From contig NC_061120.1 of assembly GCF_002878395.1 (NCBI RefSeq), positions 99,195,876 to 99,259,875 on the forward strand: DNA of 64,000 bases, written 5' to 3'. Source of the DNA: Capsicum annuum. Lineage: Eukaryota > Streptophyta > Magnoliopsida > Solanales > Solanaceae. The notes under the pieces are model-generated. The model ran no database searches and had not been told where the DNA came from. It saw nothing but the letters and a program-made list of their open reading frames with translations. The translations under genes were made by a program, and so were the position numbers. Of this stretch, positions 45,083 through 56,600 are shown one piece after another (the stretch's first letter is position 1; every line of letters starts with the position of its first letter).

Positions 45083-47488
45083 TGTAATACCCCGAAAAAT
45101 TTTTCGTTGAAATTTTGTGCGTACACGTGTTGGGTTCTATCTTCTAAAATAAATTATAAATTTTCCATGCTGAATGTCTTAGATTATGACCCACCATTGC
45201 GTAGAGTATCAAATAAGCTTTCCAACGATATGAGGATCATCCAAAACGGACACCCGAGTGACGAGTTATGAACATTCCGATCGACCCGTGAATAGTAGTG
45301 ACCAGTAAAATGTGCAGGAAAAAGTACTGAGGCTTGGAGTATTTTTGCTCCAAATTTAAACGATCATAACTCCTTATACATAATAATCTGTGTGATCTAC
45401 TATATATCAACGGAAAGCTCTGCGAGTCCTCTTTCCGATGAAATTGGTTTAATCCAATTTGTCTATCAAAGAAAAAAAGTTATGGTCGATCTACTTCAGC
45501 TTATCAAAAGTGAATTTTTGGATCAACTTTAAATAATCATAACTCCTTGTACACAATAATCTGGGTGAGATAATATATATCGTCGAAAATATATGAGAGT
45601 CCTTTTTCTAATGAAATTGGTTTCATCCAATTTGGATATCGGAGTAAAACATTATGGTTGATCTACTTCAAACTATCAAAATAGTCCACCAAAGGACAGA
45701 TTCGAGAATTAGTTGATTTTTAAGGGCATTTTGGTCATTATGACTTTACTTCATGGACAAAAATTGTCCATTTATACCTTTATTGAGCCATAAAATTCAT
45801 GTTCTTCAATCAAAAACATTGAGAGAACTAAATCCTAGGTCCATTTTGAGCTCCAAATATCTTCCAATTTCACCGTAGAAATTCAAATTTGATCCGATAA
45901 TCGAACTCATCATCTCGAGACCTTCGAGGAGCACCCCTTATTTGTGTGAACAGGATTCCATAATCAAGAGGTCAATTTTAAGGTATGTGGGGTTTTTCAA
46001 CAAAAACTCTCTTTTGTTCTTGTGCCCAAAAGTAATTTTCTTTACAAAGGCATAATTTTTATTTGATTTTTACGATTTTAAAGCATGAACCCATATCTTA
46101 TGATGATTATTATGAAATCTTGATGTTTATAATTTTGAAAGATGAATTTACATGTGTGGAGATATAAAGCATGAATCTTGAACGATATTTATCATGATTT
46201 TGATATTTGGGTCGTGAATCCCATTGGAAATTGTATTTTTTTTTGAGAAAGTGTATGTTATAAGAACGTTGATGTTGAATATTTGAGATATTTTGAATTG
46301 TTTGACCTTTTGGTCTTAATGGAGTTGTTTTGAAGTCGAGTGTGAAAGAAATCCACAACGTTGTTGATTTTGATAGATGGGAAGCATGATGGCTCGCGAT
46401 GTATATTTATATATTACTGAAAGTGTTTTGTTGTGGATTATCTTTGAAATGATCTAAGCTAAGTTTGGGAGAAATCTATAGCACCGAGTGGGAGGAATAA
46501 AGCAACCTTACTACCCTAGAACTACGTGCCCCCATAGGAGTGAGCCTGAGGCTGATTTATATAGTGATCACTAGTTTGTATGGATTTGATATCGATAGTC
46601 CTACTCCAATGGCAAGGGTAGGACGGCTCTCCCCAATATGGGTTGTACGTTGGACTCCATATAGCTCACATGGTTTATGTCGGTTATAGGATCTCCAAGT
46701 GTGTGTGTGTTTCCTTGTGTCTATGGTGAATGATGAAGTGATTTGAAAGTGGAATTGTGAAAGTTATTCTTTCAAAAGATTTAAATGATATTTACATTAT
46801 GAGAATTGATATTCTTGATGAAATGAAAGTGATTGACAATTTATATGATGACTAATATGTGTTATTGTACTTATTTCATCCTCTCATTATTATGATGATT
46901 TTTTTCAGGCTATGTGAGTCTTTCATACATCCTGCATATTTTTTATAAATATTTATGATGATGATGTTTATACAACTGCATACACCCCCATATACTCGGT
47001 TTCTTTCTATGGTACTAACCCACATCTTTAGATGTGGGCTGCATTTTCTCAGAATATAGGTCCAGGTGCTCAGTTCCAGGTTCGATAGTGATTTTTTGAG
47101 TACGCTTTTCTACATCCTATGTCATGCTGAGTCCTCATGTTCCGAGGACGTCATGTCTGATGTTGGTTTCACAAAATTGTTTACATTTGATACCTAAATA
47201 TGAGTCAGTTGGGGGCATATCTCAATGGCTCGCTGGTTTTATTATTTTTTTAGAGGCTTGTCAGACTAGTATAGATGTTGGGAGGTGACTAATAAGTCAT
47301 ATTTTGTTATCTTTCTGAAATTCTTTTATTCTTGGATGATGATTACTCTGTTGATATTTGAGAGTTATTTATGGAAACCCCATTGATTCTTGTTGAACTG
47401 AATGAAAATGGCTCAAAGGGTTAGCTTGGGGCTACTCATAGCCTCAAGCACCGTGTGACGCTCCAAAACCCATTTTCGGAGCATTACA
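45083..47488 (+). repeat. 5' LTR of the Tekay-type element
   Basis: TGTAATACCCCG to GGAGCATTACA. U3 contains a tandem pair of about 173-bp units ('cataactcctt' at 45365 and 45538). Near the end is 'agcaccgtgtgacgctcc'. It matches 52567-54973 over its whole length. Confidence 0.93.
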
Positions 47489-47492
47489 AACT

Positions 47493-47505
47493 TGATATCA
47501 AAGCC
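47493..47505 (+). promoter_or_regulatory. PBS of the Tekay-type element
   Basis: TGATATCAAAGCC, 4 bp after the LTR, a slightly decayed complement of initiator tRNA-Met (TGGTATCAGAGCC expected). Confidence 0.8.
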
Positions 47506-47702
47506 TAAGATTTTAAGGTATCCTAAGGAGTTTGACAAGTCGCGTTAAGTAGAGTCTTGATCATCGGTGTGTAGCACGCCACATCTATGAGCAAGAGGCT
47601 ACAAGACAATTTAGCAAAAAAGTATGATTCTTTGTTTTAGAAGTCTATCGTGCTTCAAGTGTCTCTCTCTTCTATTGATTCGTGCTTTCCTCTTTCAGAA
47701 AC

Positions 47703-48760
47703 ATGCCTCCACATTGAGTGAGAATAAATAATGATGGTCAGCAACCTCAACCCGTTGATCCATTGAATGAAAACATGTCTCATGCTTAATTTCGGGCAGC
47801 CTTTTAGGCTCTGGCCCAAGCTGTTACTGCAAATGTTCAGGCCAACCCGGCCCCAACTCCACAGCAGCAGGGAGGTGATTCAACTGCTGCCAGGATCCAT
47901 GACTTCATGCGGATGAATCCGCCAGAATTCTATGGGTCCAAGTCTGATAAGGATCCACGATTATTTTTAGAGGAGGTGCGGAATATTACACAAGTGATGC
48001 ATGAATCTGAGGAACATAGTGTGGAGTTGGCTGCGTATACATTGAAAGACCTTGCTTATAACTGGGTTGTGGCTTGGAGGAAAGGTAGAGGTAAGGGAGC
48101 TGTTCCTACGACTTAGCAAGAGTTCCAAGATGCATTCCTGGATAAGTTTTTCCCTTTGGGGATGAGGGAGGAGAAGGTGGAAGAGTTTATAAATATGTGA
48201 CAGGGCTCTATAACTGTTAGGGATTACTATCTAAAGTTCAATCCGTTGGCCAAGTATGCTCCTGACTTAGTGGCTGATAATTGGGCTAGTATGAGTAAGT
48301 TTGTGACTGGAGTGTCTAGTTATGTGGTTAAGAAATGTAGGTATGCTATGCTGAATAGTGAGATAAATCTTTCTAGGTTGATGAATCATGCCCAACAGAT
48401 TGAGGAAGACAAGATTAAGGAGAGAGATAGAATAAGAGGGAATAAGAGAGCTAGGTTCGAGCAGCACGAACAGGGTCAGACTAGATCGCAGGAAGGGAGT
48501 CGCCCTCAGTATCAGGATTGCTCGTCTATGCTAGCACCATTATCTGCTAGTGTTCCCGTGCCTAGAGGTAGGCAGGAGCAAGGTAGCAGGTCATATGCAT
48601 CCAGGTCGTAGTATAGTGCTGGCAGTAAGCCAAATCGTCCCCTGTGTCCTAAGTGTGGTAGGGCTCATTGGGTGAGTATTAGGGTGAGAAGAGGGGTTAT
48701 TTTTGGGGTGGTGATATGGGTCATAGAGTTAGAGATTGATGGATAAGGGCGTCGTGACTA
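47703..48760 (+). pseudogene. Tekay-type element gag
   Basis: Starts MPPH at 47703 and meets a stop after four codons. The same frame then runs with further stops (near 47786, 47805, 48114, 48198) through 48611. The capsid region is clear: MRMNPPEFYGSKSDKDPRLF near 47907, then AAYTLKDLAYNWVVAWRKGR, then FVTGVSSYVVKKCRYAML near 48300. The nucleocapsid zinc knuckle at 48645 keeps CPKCGRAH, but the rest of it is altered (the following cysteines near 48690-48730 have become Tyr, Trp and Gly). Most stops are of the C-to-T type expected from methylated DNA decay. Confidence 0.85.
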
Positions 48761-48839
48761 TCGCCCTCAGACCCAGACTCAGACTATTAGTGCTCCAGTT
48801 CCAGCGACTCGCCCAGCCCCAGCTCAGGGCGCCTCTTCT

Positions 48840-49300
48840 AACAATGCTGGCGGGCAGCACTAGAATAAATTCTATACTTTACCGTCCTGCCAGGAACAGG
48901 AGGACTCTCCCAATGTTGTTACTGGTATGCTTCATATATTTCAGTTTGATGTGTATGCTTTGTTGGATCATGGATCCAGTTTCTCATATGTTACACCTTT
49001 GATTGCTGTGAATTTTGAAATGAGTCCTGAGATTATTCCTGAGCCTATCCTAGTTTTTACCCCAGTGGGTGATTCGATTGTTGCCCAAAAAGTGTATAAA
49101 AAGTGTCTTATTACCGTTCTTTATCGAGTCTTGTTGGCTAATCTGATTGAGTTAGACATGGTAGATTTTGATGTGATTCTGGGTATGGACTTGCTGTATT
49201 CTTCTTATGCCTCTATTGATTGTCGAACCCAAATGGTCAAGTTTCAGTTTTCGGGTGCATCCGTTTTTGAGTGGTCTGGGAATTCTGTGTCACCCAAGAG
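48840..49300 (+). pseudogene. Tekay-type element protease
   Basis: The aspartic protease loop reads [16 protein letters not shown] near 48957, with D kept and the next residue changed (usually P). Downstream are [20 protein letters not shown] and [12 protein letters not shown] near 49165. The frame is open from 48927. A stop (CAC TAG) lies just upstream at about 48862. It is fused to RT in one frame, as in family members. Confidence 0.8.
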
Positions 49301-49399
49301 TCATTTTATCTCTTACCTCAAAGCTGGAAAGCTTATTTTCAAGGGGTGTATTTACCATTTGGTTAGAGTCAAAGACACTAAGTCTGAGACTCCAACTCT

Positions 49400-50330
49400 C
49401 CAGTCTGTTAACATCATCAATGAGTTTTCTGATGTCTTTCTGGATGATCTCCCAGGGATACCTCCTAATAGAAACATAGAATTCAGGATTGATCTTCATC
49501 TTGATACTCAGTCCATTTCTATTCCTCCTTACCGTATGGCCCCTGCAGAACTTAAGGAGTTGAAAGAGAAACTCAAAGATCTACTAGATAAGGGTTTCAT
49601 AAGGCCCAGTGTTTCTCCTTGGGGTGCTCCAGTGTTGTTTGTGAGAAAGAAAGATGGCTCTTTGCGTATGTGCATTAATTACCGCCAACTAAATAAAGTC
49701 ACCGTAAAAAATAAGTACCCCCTTCCGAGAATAGATGATTTGTTTGACCAATTGCAAGGTACAAGTTATTTCTCAAAGATAGACCTTCATTCCGGCTATC
49801 ATCAACTCAAAGTTAGGGAGTGTGACATCCCAAAAACCGCTTTTCGAACTCGTTATGGCCATTTTGAGTTTCTTGTTATGTCTTTTAGGTTAACTAATGC
49901 CCCAGCAGCTTTTATGGACCTCAAGAATGAGTGTTCCAACCATATCTAGATATGTTTGTCATAGTGTTCATCGATGATATACTGGTGTACTCCCGTAGTG
50001 AGGATGAACATTCAGATTATCTCCGAACTGTCTTGCAAACCCTTAGAGATCATAACTTATTTGCCAAGTTCAGTAATTATGAGTTTTGGCTAAGGTCAGT
50101 TACTTTTTTGGGTTATATTATTTCTTCTGAGGGTATTAGAGATGATCCCCAAAAGACCGAAGCTATTAGAAATTAGCTTAGACCTATTTCTCCGACTGAT
50201 ATCCAAAGTTTCTTGGGTTTAGCTGGCTATTACCGCCATTTTGTTGAAGGTTTCTCCTCTATAGCATCTCCTATAACTAGATTGACCCAACAGAAAGTGA
50301 AGTTTTTGTGGTCCGAATCTTGTGAGAAAA
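49400..50330 (+). pseudogene. Tekay-type element reverse transcriptase
   Basis: The linker [20 protein letters not shown] is followed by [66 protein letters not shown] and [20 protein letters not shown]. At about 49935 one base is missing, so the catalytic FIDD box (49967-49978) lies in another frame, continuing as [12 protein letters not shown] stop occurs at 50174. The thumb region SFLGLAGYYRHFVEGFSSI is near 50210. Otherwise the best-preserved RT of the gypsy elements here. Confidence 0.88.
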
Positions 50331-50720
50331 GTTTTCAGGAGTTGAAGACTCGACTCACTTCAGCCCCTGTTTTGACTTAGCCTAATGGTGTTGATGGTTT
50401 TGTGGTGTACTGTGATGCTTCGAGAGTTGGGTTGGGTTGGGTTGCGTATTGATGCAGAAGGGTGAGGTGATAGCTTATGCTTCTAGACAGTTGAAATCCC
50501 ATGAGAAAAATTACCTCACCCATGACCTTGAGTTGGTTGCTGTTGTGTTTGCTTTGAAAATCTGGTGACACTATTTGTAAGGTGTCCATGTTGATGTTTT
50601 CACTGATCATAAGAGTCTGCAGTATGTGTTTACCCAGAGGAAATTGGATCTTAGGCAGAGATGATGGTTAGAATTGTTAAAGGACTATGATATGAGTGTG
50701 CTGTACCATCCAGGCAAGGA
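50330..50720 (+). pseudogene. Tekay-type element RNase H
   Basis: Contains KSFQELKTRLTSAPVLT, then [13 protein letters not shown] with the first catalytic Asp. An extra 'gggtt' unit at 50428-50446 shifts the frame. After it [20 protein letters not shown] and FTDHKSLQYV (catalytic Asp) are readable. The end HPGKDNVVADALSRVSMG is near 50710. Confidence 0.83.
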
Positions 50721-52351
50721 CAATGTTGTGGCGGATGCCCTAAGTAGAGTGTCCATGGGTAGTGTTTTCCATGTGGTAGAAGGTAAGAAAGAGTTGGTTC
50801 GTGATGTACATCGTTTGGCTAGATTGGGGATTAAGTTGTTTGGCTTTACTGAAGGTAGTATAGGGGTTCAGAGTAGTTCTGAATCCTCCTTGGTTTTAGA
50901 AGTGAAGGAAAAGCAATACTTAGATGCTAGTTTGGTCAGACTGAAGAAGTCAGTGAAGGACCAAAAAGTAGAGGTTTTCTCCCAAGGGGAAGATGGTGTG
51001 TTGAGATTGCAGGGTAGATTGTGTGTCCCGAATGTTGATGATCTGAGACAAAGGATTATGGCTGCTGTGCACGGGGCGCGATATTCTATTCATCCAGGTG
51101 CCACCAAGATGTACCGAGACTTGCGGGAAATATATTGGTGGAGTGGCATGAAGAAAGATGTAGCAGCGTTTGTAGCTAAGTGTGCAACATGCCAAAAGGT
51201 TAAGGTTGAACACCAAAGACCTGGTGGTATGATGCAAGAGTTTAATATTCCCACCTAGAATTAGGAAGAGATAAATATGGACTTCGTGATTGGTTTACCT
51301 CCTTCCCGATGCCATCATGATTCCATTTGGGTTGTGGTTGATAGATTGACTAAGTCTGCTCATTTCTTGCCTATTCATACTTCATATACTGCTGAGGGTT
51401 ATGCTAGATTGTATATTCGAGAGCTAGTCAGACTGCATGGAGTTCCCTTGTCTATCATTTTGGATAGGGGTACTCAGTTCACTTTGCAATTTTGGAAAGC
51501 TTTTCAGAAGGGTCTTGGTACCCAACTGCTTTTAAGTTCTGTTTTTCATCCGCAGACCGATGGTCAGGCTGAGTGGACCATACAGACCTTAGAGGATATG
51601 TTGAGAGCTTGTGCACTTGATTTAAGGAAAGTTGGGATGATCACTTACCGTTGATAGAATTTGCTTATAATAACAGCTTTCACTCTAGTATTGGCATGGC
51701 TTCGTTTGAAGCCTTGTATTGAAAGAAGTGTAGATCACCCATAGGTTGGTTTGAGGTGGGTGAAGCAGCTGTGAGTGGTCCTGATTCGGTATTCGAGGCT
51801 ATGGAAAAAGTAAGTTGATTAGGGAAAGGTTGAAAACTCCGCAAAGTCGTCAGAAGTCATATGCGGATGTTAGAAGGAGAGACCTTGAGTTTGAAGTTAG
51901 TGACCTAGTGTATCTGAATATTTCACCCATAAGGGGGGTGAAGAGATTCAGAAAGAAGGGGAAGCTTAGTCCCCGTTATGTTGGTCCTTACAAAATTCTT
52001 AGTCGTGTCGGTAAGGTAGCTTATGAGGTCGAGTTGCCTTCCGAGTTGTCCTCTGTTCATCCAATATTCCATGTCTCCATGCTTAGAAAGTATATTAGCG
52101 ATGCTGTGGTAGTGGATTCCTCTGTGAGTGCTGACATTCAAGAAAATCTTTCTTTTGATGAGATTCCTGTTGAGATTCTTGATTTCAGTGTCCAAAGACT
52201 AAGGAACAAAAAAGTTCCCTTGGTCAAGGTGTTGTGGCGAAACCAATCTGTTAAGGGTGCAACTTGGGAAGCTGAGGCAGATATGGGATCCAAGTACCCG
52301 CACCTATTTTCTGCGAACTCCAATCAAGCCGAAGGTACCGTTCTTTCCTAA
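50674..52351 (+). pseudogene. Tekay-type element integrase with chromodomain-like tail
   Basis: Open 50674-51258: the RNase H end, then an HHCC zinc domain (SIHPGATKMYRDLREIYWW, CATCQKVKVEH). Core at 51277-51654: catalytic Asp at 51340 (VVVDRL), Asp at 51463 (ILDRG) and Glu at 51571 (QAEWTIQ), with exactly 35 residues between the last two, so the DD35E triad is intact. A one-base change near 51625 shifts the frame. The last part 51815-52351 has the GPY motif at 51983-51991 and the tail LWRNQSVKGATWEAEADM near 52230-52290, resembling the truncated chromodomain of Tekay/Del elements thought to guide insertion into heterochromatin. Confidence 0.88.
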
Positions 52352-52553
52352 ATCATGCACTTTTGATAAAAGTTGCAGCAGTTCAGCTGTCATTTATTAT
52401 GTGTTCAGCTGTAGTTTCTTGAATTTATGCATTTTATATAGCATTCAGAGTGAGAAACGATGTGGTGATGAGTCTAACTAATGGTTTCAGCTGTAAGTTC
52501 TATTCTCTATCTAATCTTGGCATGTCTAGCGTCATTTGAGGATGAATGTTTCC

Positions 52554-52566
52554 AAGGGGGGGATGA
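52554..52566 (+). promoter_or_regulatory. Polypurine tract of the Tekay-type element
   Basis: AAGGGGGGGATGA directly before the 3' LTR start, the primer for plus-strand DNA in LTR elements. Confidence 0.85.
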
Positions 52567-54973
52567 TGTAATACCTTGGGAAATTTTTTGTTGAAATTTT
52601 GTACGTAAACGTGTTGGGTTCTATCTTCTAAAATGAATTATAAATTTTCTGTGTGGAATGTCTTACATTATGACCCACCATTGCGTAGAGTATCGAATAA
52701 TCTTTTAAACGATATGTGGATCATCCCAAACGGACACCCGAGCGACGAGTTATGAACATTCCGATCGACCCGTGAATAGTAGTGAATAGTAAAACGTGCA
52801 GGAAAAAGTACTAAGGCCTGGCGTATTTTTGCTCCAAATTTAAACAAACATAACTCCTTGTACATAATGATCTAGGTGATTTAATATATATCAACGGAAA
52901 GCTCTGCGAGTCCTCTTTCTGATGAAATTGGTTTCATCCAATTTGTCTATCGGAGAAAAAAGTTATGGTCGATCTACTTCAGCCTATCAAAAGTGAATTT
53001 TTGGGTCAACTTCAAACGACCATAACTCCTCGTACACAATGATCTGGGTGAGATACTATATATCAATAGAAAGATATGAGAGTCTTCTTTCTAATGAAAT
53101 TGCTTTTATCTAATTTGAATATCAGAGTAAAACGTTATAGTTGATCTACTTCAGACTATCAAAACAGTCCACCAAAGGATAGATTTGAGAATTAGTTGAT
53201 TTTTAAGGGCATTTTGGTCATTATTCCTTCACTTCATGGACGAAAATTGTCCATTTATACCTTTATTGAGCCATAAAAATTCATGTTCTTCCATAAAAAA
53301 CATTGAGAGAACTAAACCCTAGGTCCATTTTGAGCTCCAAATATCTTCCAATTTCACCGTAGAAATTCAAATTTAATCTGATAATCAAACTCATCATCTT
53401 GAGACCTTCGAGGATCACCCCTTATTTGTGTGAACAGGATTCCATAATCAAGAGGACAATTTTAAGGTATGTGGAGTTTTTCAACAAGAACTCTGTTTCG
53501 TTCTTGTGCCCAAAAGTAATTTTCTTTACAAAGACATGATTTTTATTTGATTTTTACGAATTTGAAGCATGAACCCATATCTTATGATGATTATTATGAA
53601 ATCTTGATGTTTATGATTTTGAAAGATGAATTTACATCTGTGGAGATATAAAGCATGAATCTTGAACGATATTTATCATGATTTTGATATTTGGGTCGTG
53701 AATCCCCATTGGAAATTGTATTTTTCTTTGAGAAAGTGTATGTTATAAGCACATTGATGTTGAATATTTGAGATATTTTGAATGATTTGACCTTTTGGTC
53801 TTACTGGAGTTGTTTTGAAGTCGAGTGTAAAAGAAATCCACAACGTTGTTGATTTTGATAGATGGGAAGCCTGATGGCTCCCGATGTATATTTATATATT
53901 ACTAAAATTGTTTTGTTGTGGATTGTCTTTGAAATGATCTGAGCTAAGTTCGGGAGAAGTCATTAGCACCGAGTGGGAGGTATCAAGCGACCTTACTTCC
54001 CTAGAACTATTTGCCCCCGTAGGAGTGAGCCTGAGCCTGATTTATATAGTGATCACTAGTTTGTGTGGATTTGATATCGATAGTCCTACTCCAATGGCAA
54101 GGATAGGACGACTCTCCCCAACGTGGGTTGTACGTTGGACTCTATGTAGCTCACATGGTTTATGTCGGTTATAGGATCTCCAAGTGTGTGTGTGTTTCCT
54201 TATGTCTATGGTGAATGGTGAAGTGATTTGAAAGTGGAATTGTGAAAGTTATTCTTTCGAAAGATTTAAATGATATTTACATTATGAGAATTGATATTCT
54301 TGATGAATTGAAATTGATTGACAAATTATATGATGACTCACATGTGTTATTGTACTTATTTCATCCTTTCATGATTATGATTATTTTCTTCGGGCTATGT
54401 GAGTCTTTCATACATCCTGCATATTTCTTATAAATATTTATGATGATGATGTTTATACAACTGCATACACCCCCATATACTCGGTTCCTTTCCATGGTAC
54501 TGACCCACATCTTCGGATGTGGGTTGCATTTTCTCAGAATATAGGTTCAGGTGCTCAGTTCCAGGTTCGACAGTGATTCTTTGGGCACGCTGTTCTACAT
54601 CCTTTGTCGTGGTGAGTCCTCATGTTCCGAGGATGTGATGTCTGATGTTGGTTTCACGGAATTGTTTACATTTAATAATGGAGTATGAGTTAGTTAGGGC
54701 ATGTCTCAATGGCTCACTGGTTTTATTGATTTTCTTAGAGGCTTGTCAGACTAGTATAGATGTTGGGAGTTGACTAATAAGTCGTATTATGTTATCTTTC
54801 TGAAATTCTTTTATTCTTGGATGATGATTACTCTGTTGATATTTGAGGGTTATTTATGGAAACCCCGTTGATTCATGTTGAACTAAATGAAAATGGCTCA
54901 AAGGGTTAGATTGGGGCTACTCGTAGCATCAAGCACCGTGTGACGCTCCGGAACCCGAACTCGGGGTGTTACA
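52567..54973 (+). repeat. 3' LTR of the Tekay-type element
   Basis: TGTAATACCTTGG to GGGGTGTTACA, 2407 bp. It has the same internal 173-bp tandem pair ('cataactcc' near 52850 and 53023). A short ORF inside (54242-54433) has a matching but broken counterpart in the 5' LTR and is not considered a gene. Confidence 0.93.
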
Positions 54974-54978
54974 GTTGT
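54974..54978. repeat. Target-site duplication GTTGT, right
   Basis: GTTGT directly after the 3' LTR, identical to 45078-45082. Confidence 0.9.
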
Positions 54979-55630
54979 ACTTTGCTATTGAGCGATGTCT
55001 TGCTGGGCCAGCCTTATCCCTTAAGCAGATGGTTGGGTACTTTAGCGGACCTGCACTTAAGTGACCCAAATGGCTGCTTAAGTGGTGTACTAGCTGAGTG
55101 CACCAGCAAAAGCTCAATAATAAATTCAAACTTCTACCGAACCCTCGGGATACATTCAGAATCCTATATTCATAAATGAGTTATGCTATCCTATCAAATT
55201 TGACGTTCTGAACTCAGTAGTGCAACCAAAATTTCCATCCAAGTTTGTTTTGATAGAAAGTGGGTACCACACACACTTGCCATTTACCTTAACTTCCGGC
55301 CAATAGTCTAAAATGAGTCCGAAAAGCCTTGAGACCCGAAAGAAAGGTCCAGCCAAGATAAAATTGGTGTTACAGGGCTATTGGAACTATTAGAATTAGC
55401 TTACAAGATCTTTTGATTGAGGTGTTTGATCGGTAGGAAAATTAAAATCAGTAAATGCTTCAAACAAATTATTGACACTAGAAACCAAATTAACTACCCG
55501 GTAATCGAACTATCAGTTACAACATGTCATAAATGACTTGGGAATGATATAGGAAAGCTACAAATGGTGAAAATAAGAATAAATATAGAAAATGGATTAA
55601 AGGTTCATTATAATATCCATTACTAAATGA
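54979..55630 (-). repeat. Continuation of the interrupted older LTR
   Basis: Continues the LTR broken at 45082. It holds 'cttaag' words (55018, 55050, 55078) and aligns with 59911-60430 ('gacccaaatgg', 'atttccatcc', 'ttggaact', 'ttagaatt', 'cataaatgactt'). On the minus strand its start lies near 55630, next to the pol remnant, as expected for a 3' LTR. Confidence 0.55.
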
Positions 55631-55649
55631 ACTTTTGCCCGCAAATATA

Positions 55650-56110
55650 AACGATTAGGATATACCTGAAGCCTAAAACAGGTGAGGATACTAAGTCCAC
55701 ATCTTGCTCTTGATCTCCCAAGTAGCCTTCTCTATTGGGTAATGCCTTCACTGAACCCTAGAATTTCTCTAGTGCACAACCGCATGACATCATTGGCCAA
55801 TATGAGCAAAAGCTCCTCCGCGAAGGTCATTTACTTATACTACTGAACTTAGACCCATATAAGCGCATGAGACCGGACAAGAATGTATCACCAAAACATA
55901 GAAACAAGGAAAACTGGATGGACAATAATAAAATCTTAGGGTAAGGCTAACTCATAATACACCTCACTAATTGTGCAAAAAATCTCAGTAAGGTCCAATA
56001 TATCTTGGACTTAGCTTTCCCTTCCTCCTGAACCTCGTCACACCCTTCATGGGTGATTCCCACGGGAATACCCCATCACCAACTCTACATCTTAAGGCAC
56101 AAAGTATACC
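55650..56110 (-). pseudogene. Gypsy element 3 integrase C-terminal part
   Basis: Minus-strand GPY/F-type module at about 55990-56035 (RKGKLSPRYIGPY) and SPMKGV near 56045. A possible chromodomain-like end lies near 55720. Strongly decayed. Separated from the catalytic core by 56130-56600. Confidence 0.6.
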
Positions 56111-56129
56111 CTCTGCATACAACTTGTGT

Positions 56130-56600
56130 TATCTATATTGGACCTCATGAAATCAGCCACAACTTCACCACAGACTCTCATGTCTCTTTCTAGTCTAATG
56201 AGGGATAAGGTGAGTCCATTTTTAGTCCAGATGAGGATGATTAACCAATGCCATAGTAGCAAGAGGGGTCAGATTCTGCATCCAGTACCAGTGTTCATGA
56301 GACAGATGCATCCTAGTCTGATGAAGATGCAGAGACTTTACAGGGTACTCTTGATGCATCTGCATTAGCTTCAACCGCTTAAGATGCTCCAAATTTAGCT
56401 TCAACCAGTTAGGAGTCCATACACATCTTTGAAGTACCATTTTCTCAGGCTGTTCCAAGATAGTTTACAGAGGGAATACATAGAATCTATGATAGGGATA
56501 GTGTTATCATTGAGAGGTGCAGACCATGACACAGTATTATTAAGGAAACTCAGATTGAGTTTGTATCTTTTCCTACTCTGAGCTTCCCTCAACCTATCCT
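56130..56600 (+). pseudogene. Inserted fragment with a decayed plus-strand reading frame
   Basis: Interrupts the minus-strand integrase. In one + frame from about 56218 a Ser/Asp/Thr/Ala-rich stretch (SASSTSVHETDAS, then SDEDAETLQGTLDASALAST) is followed by IHIFEVPFSQAVPR and GIHRIYDRDSVIIERCRP near 56475-56530, with several TAG/TAA/TGA interruptions. It could be a fragment of another transposon-related or host gene. I do not recognise the family. Confidence 0.35.

Larger units (their letters stand above)
45083..54973 (+). mobile_element. Complete Tekay/Del-type Ty3/gypsy chromovirus
   Basis: 9891 bp with two LTRs of 2406 and 2407 bp, both starting TGTAATACC and ending TTACA. It has a PBS at 47493, gag, protease, RT, RNase H, integrase with GPY/F and chromodomain-like tail, and a polypurine tract at 52554, flanked by 5-bp TSDs. 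The order PR-RT-RH-IN and the C-terminal chromodomain-like tail define plant chromoviruses; the long LTRs and sequence blocks fit the Tekay/Del lineage. In the first 360 bp the LTRs differ at about one base in ten by eye, so the insertion is not recent. Stops and frameshifts in gag and pol make it non-autonomous. Confidence 0.92.

Noticed and set aside
54242..54433. Small ORF MKVILSKDLND as a gene in the 3' LTR
   Set aside because: The counterpart in the 5' LTR (about 46755-46855) is broken by substitutions and a stop; no conservation of the frame.
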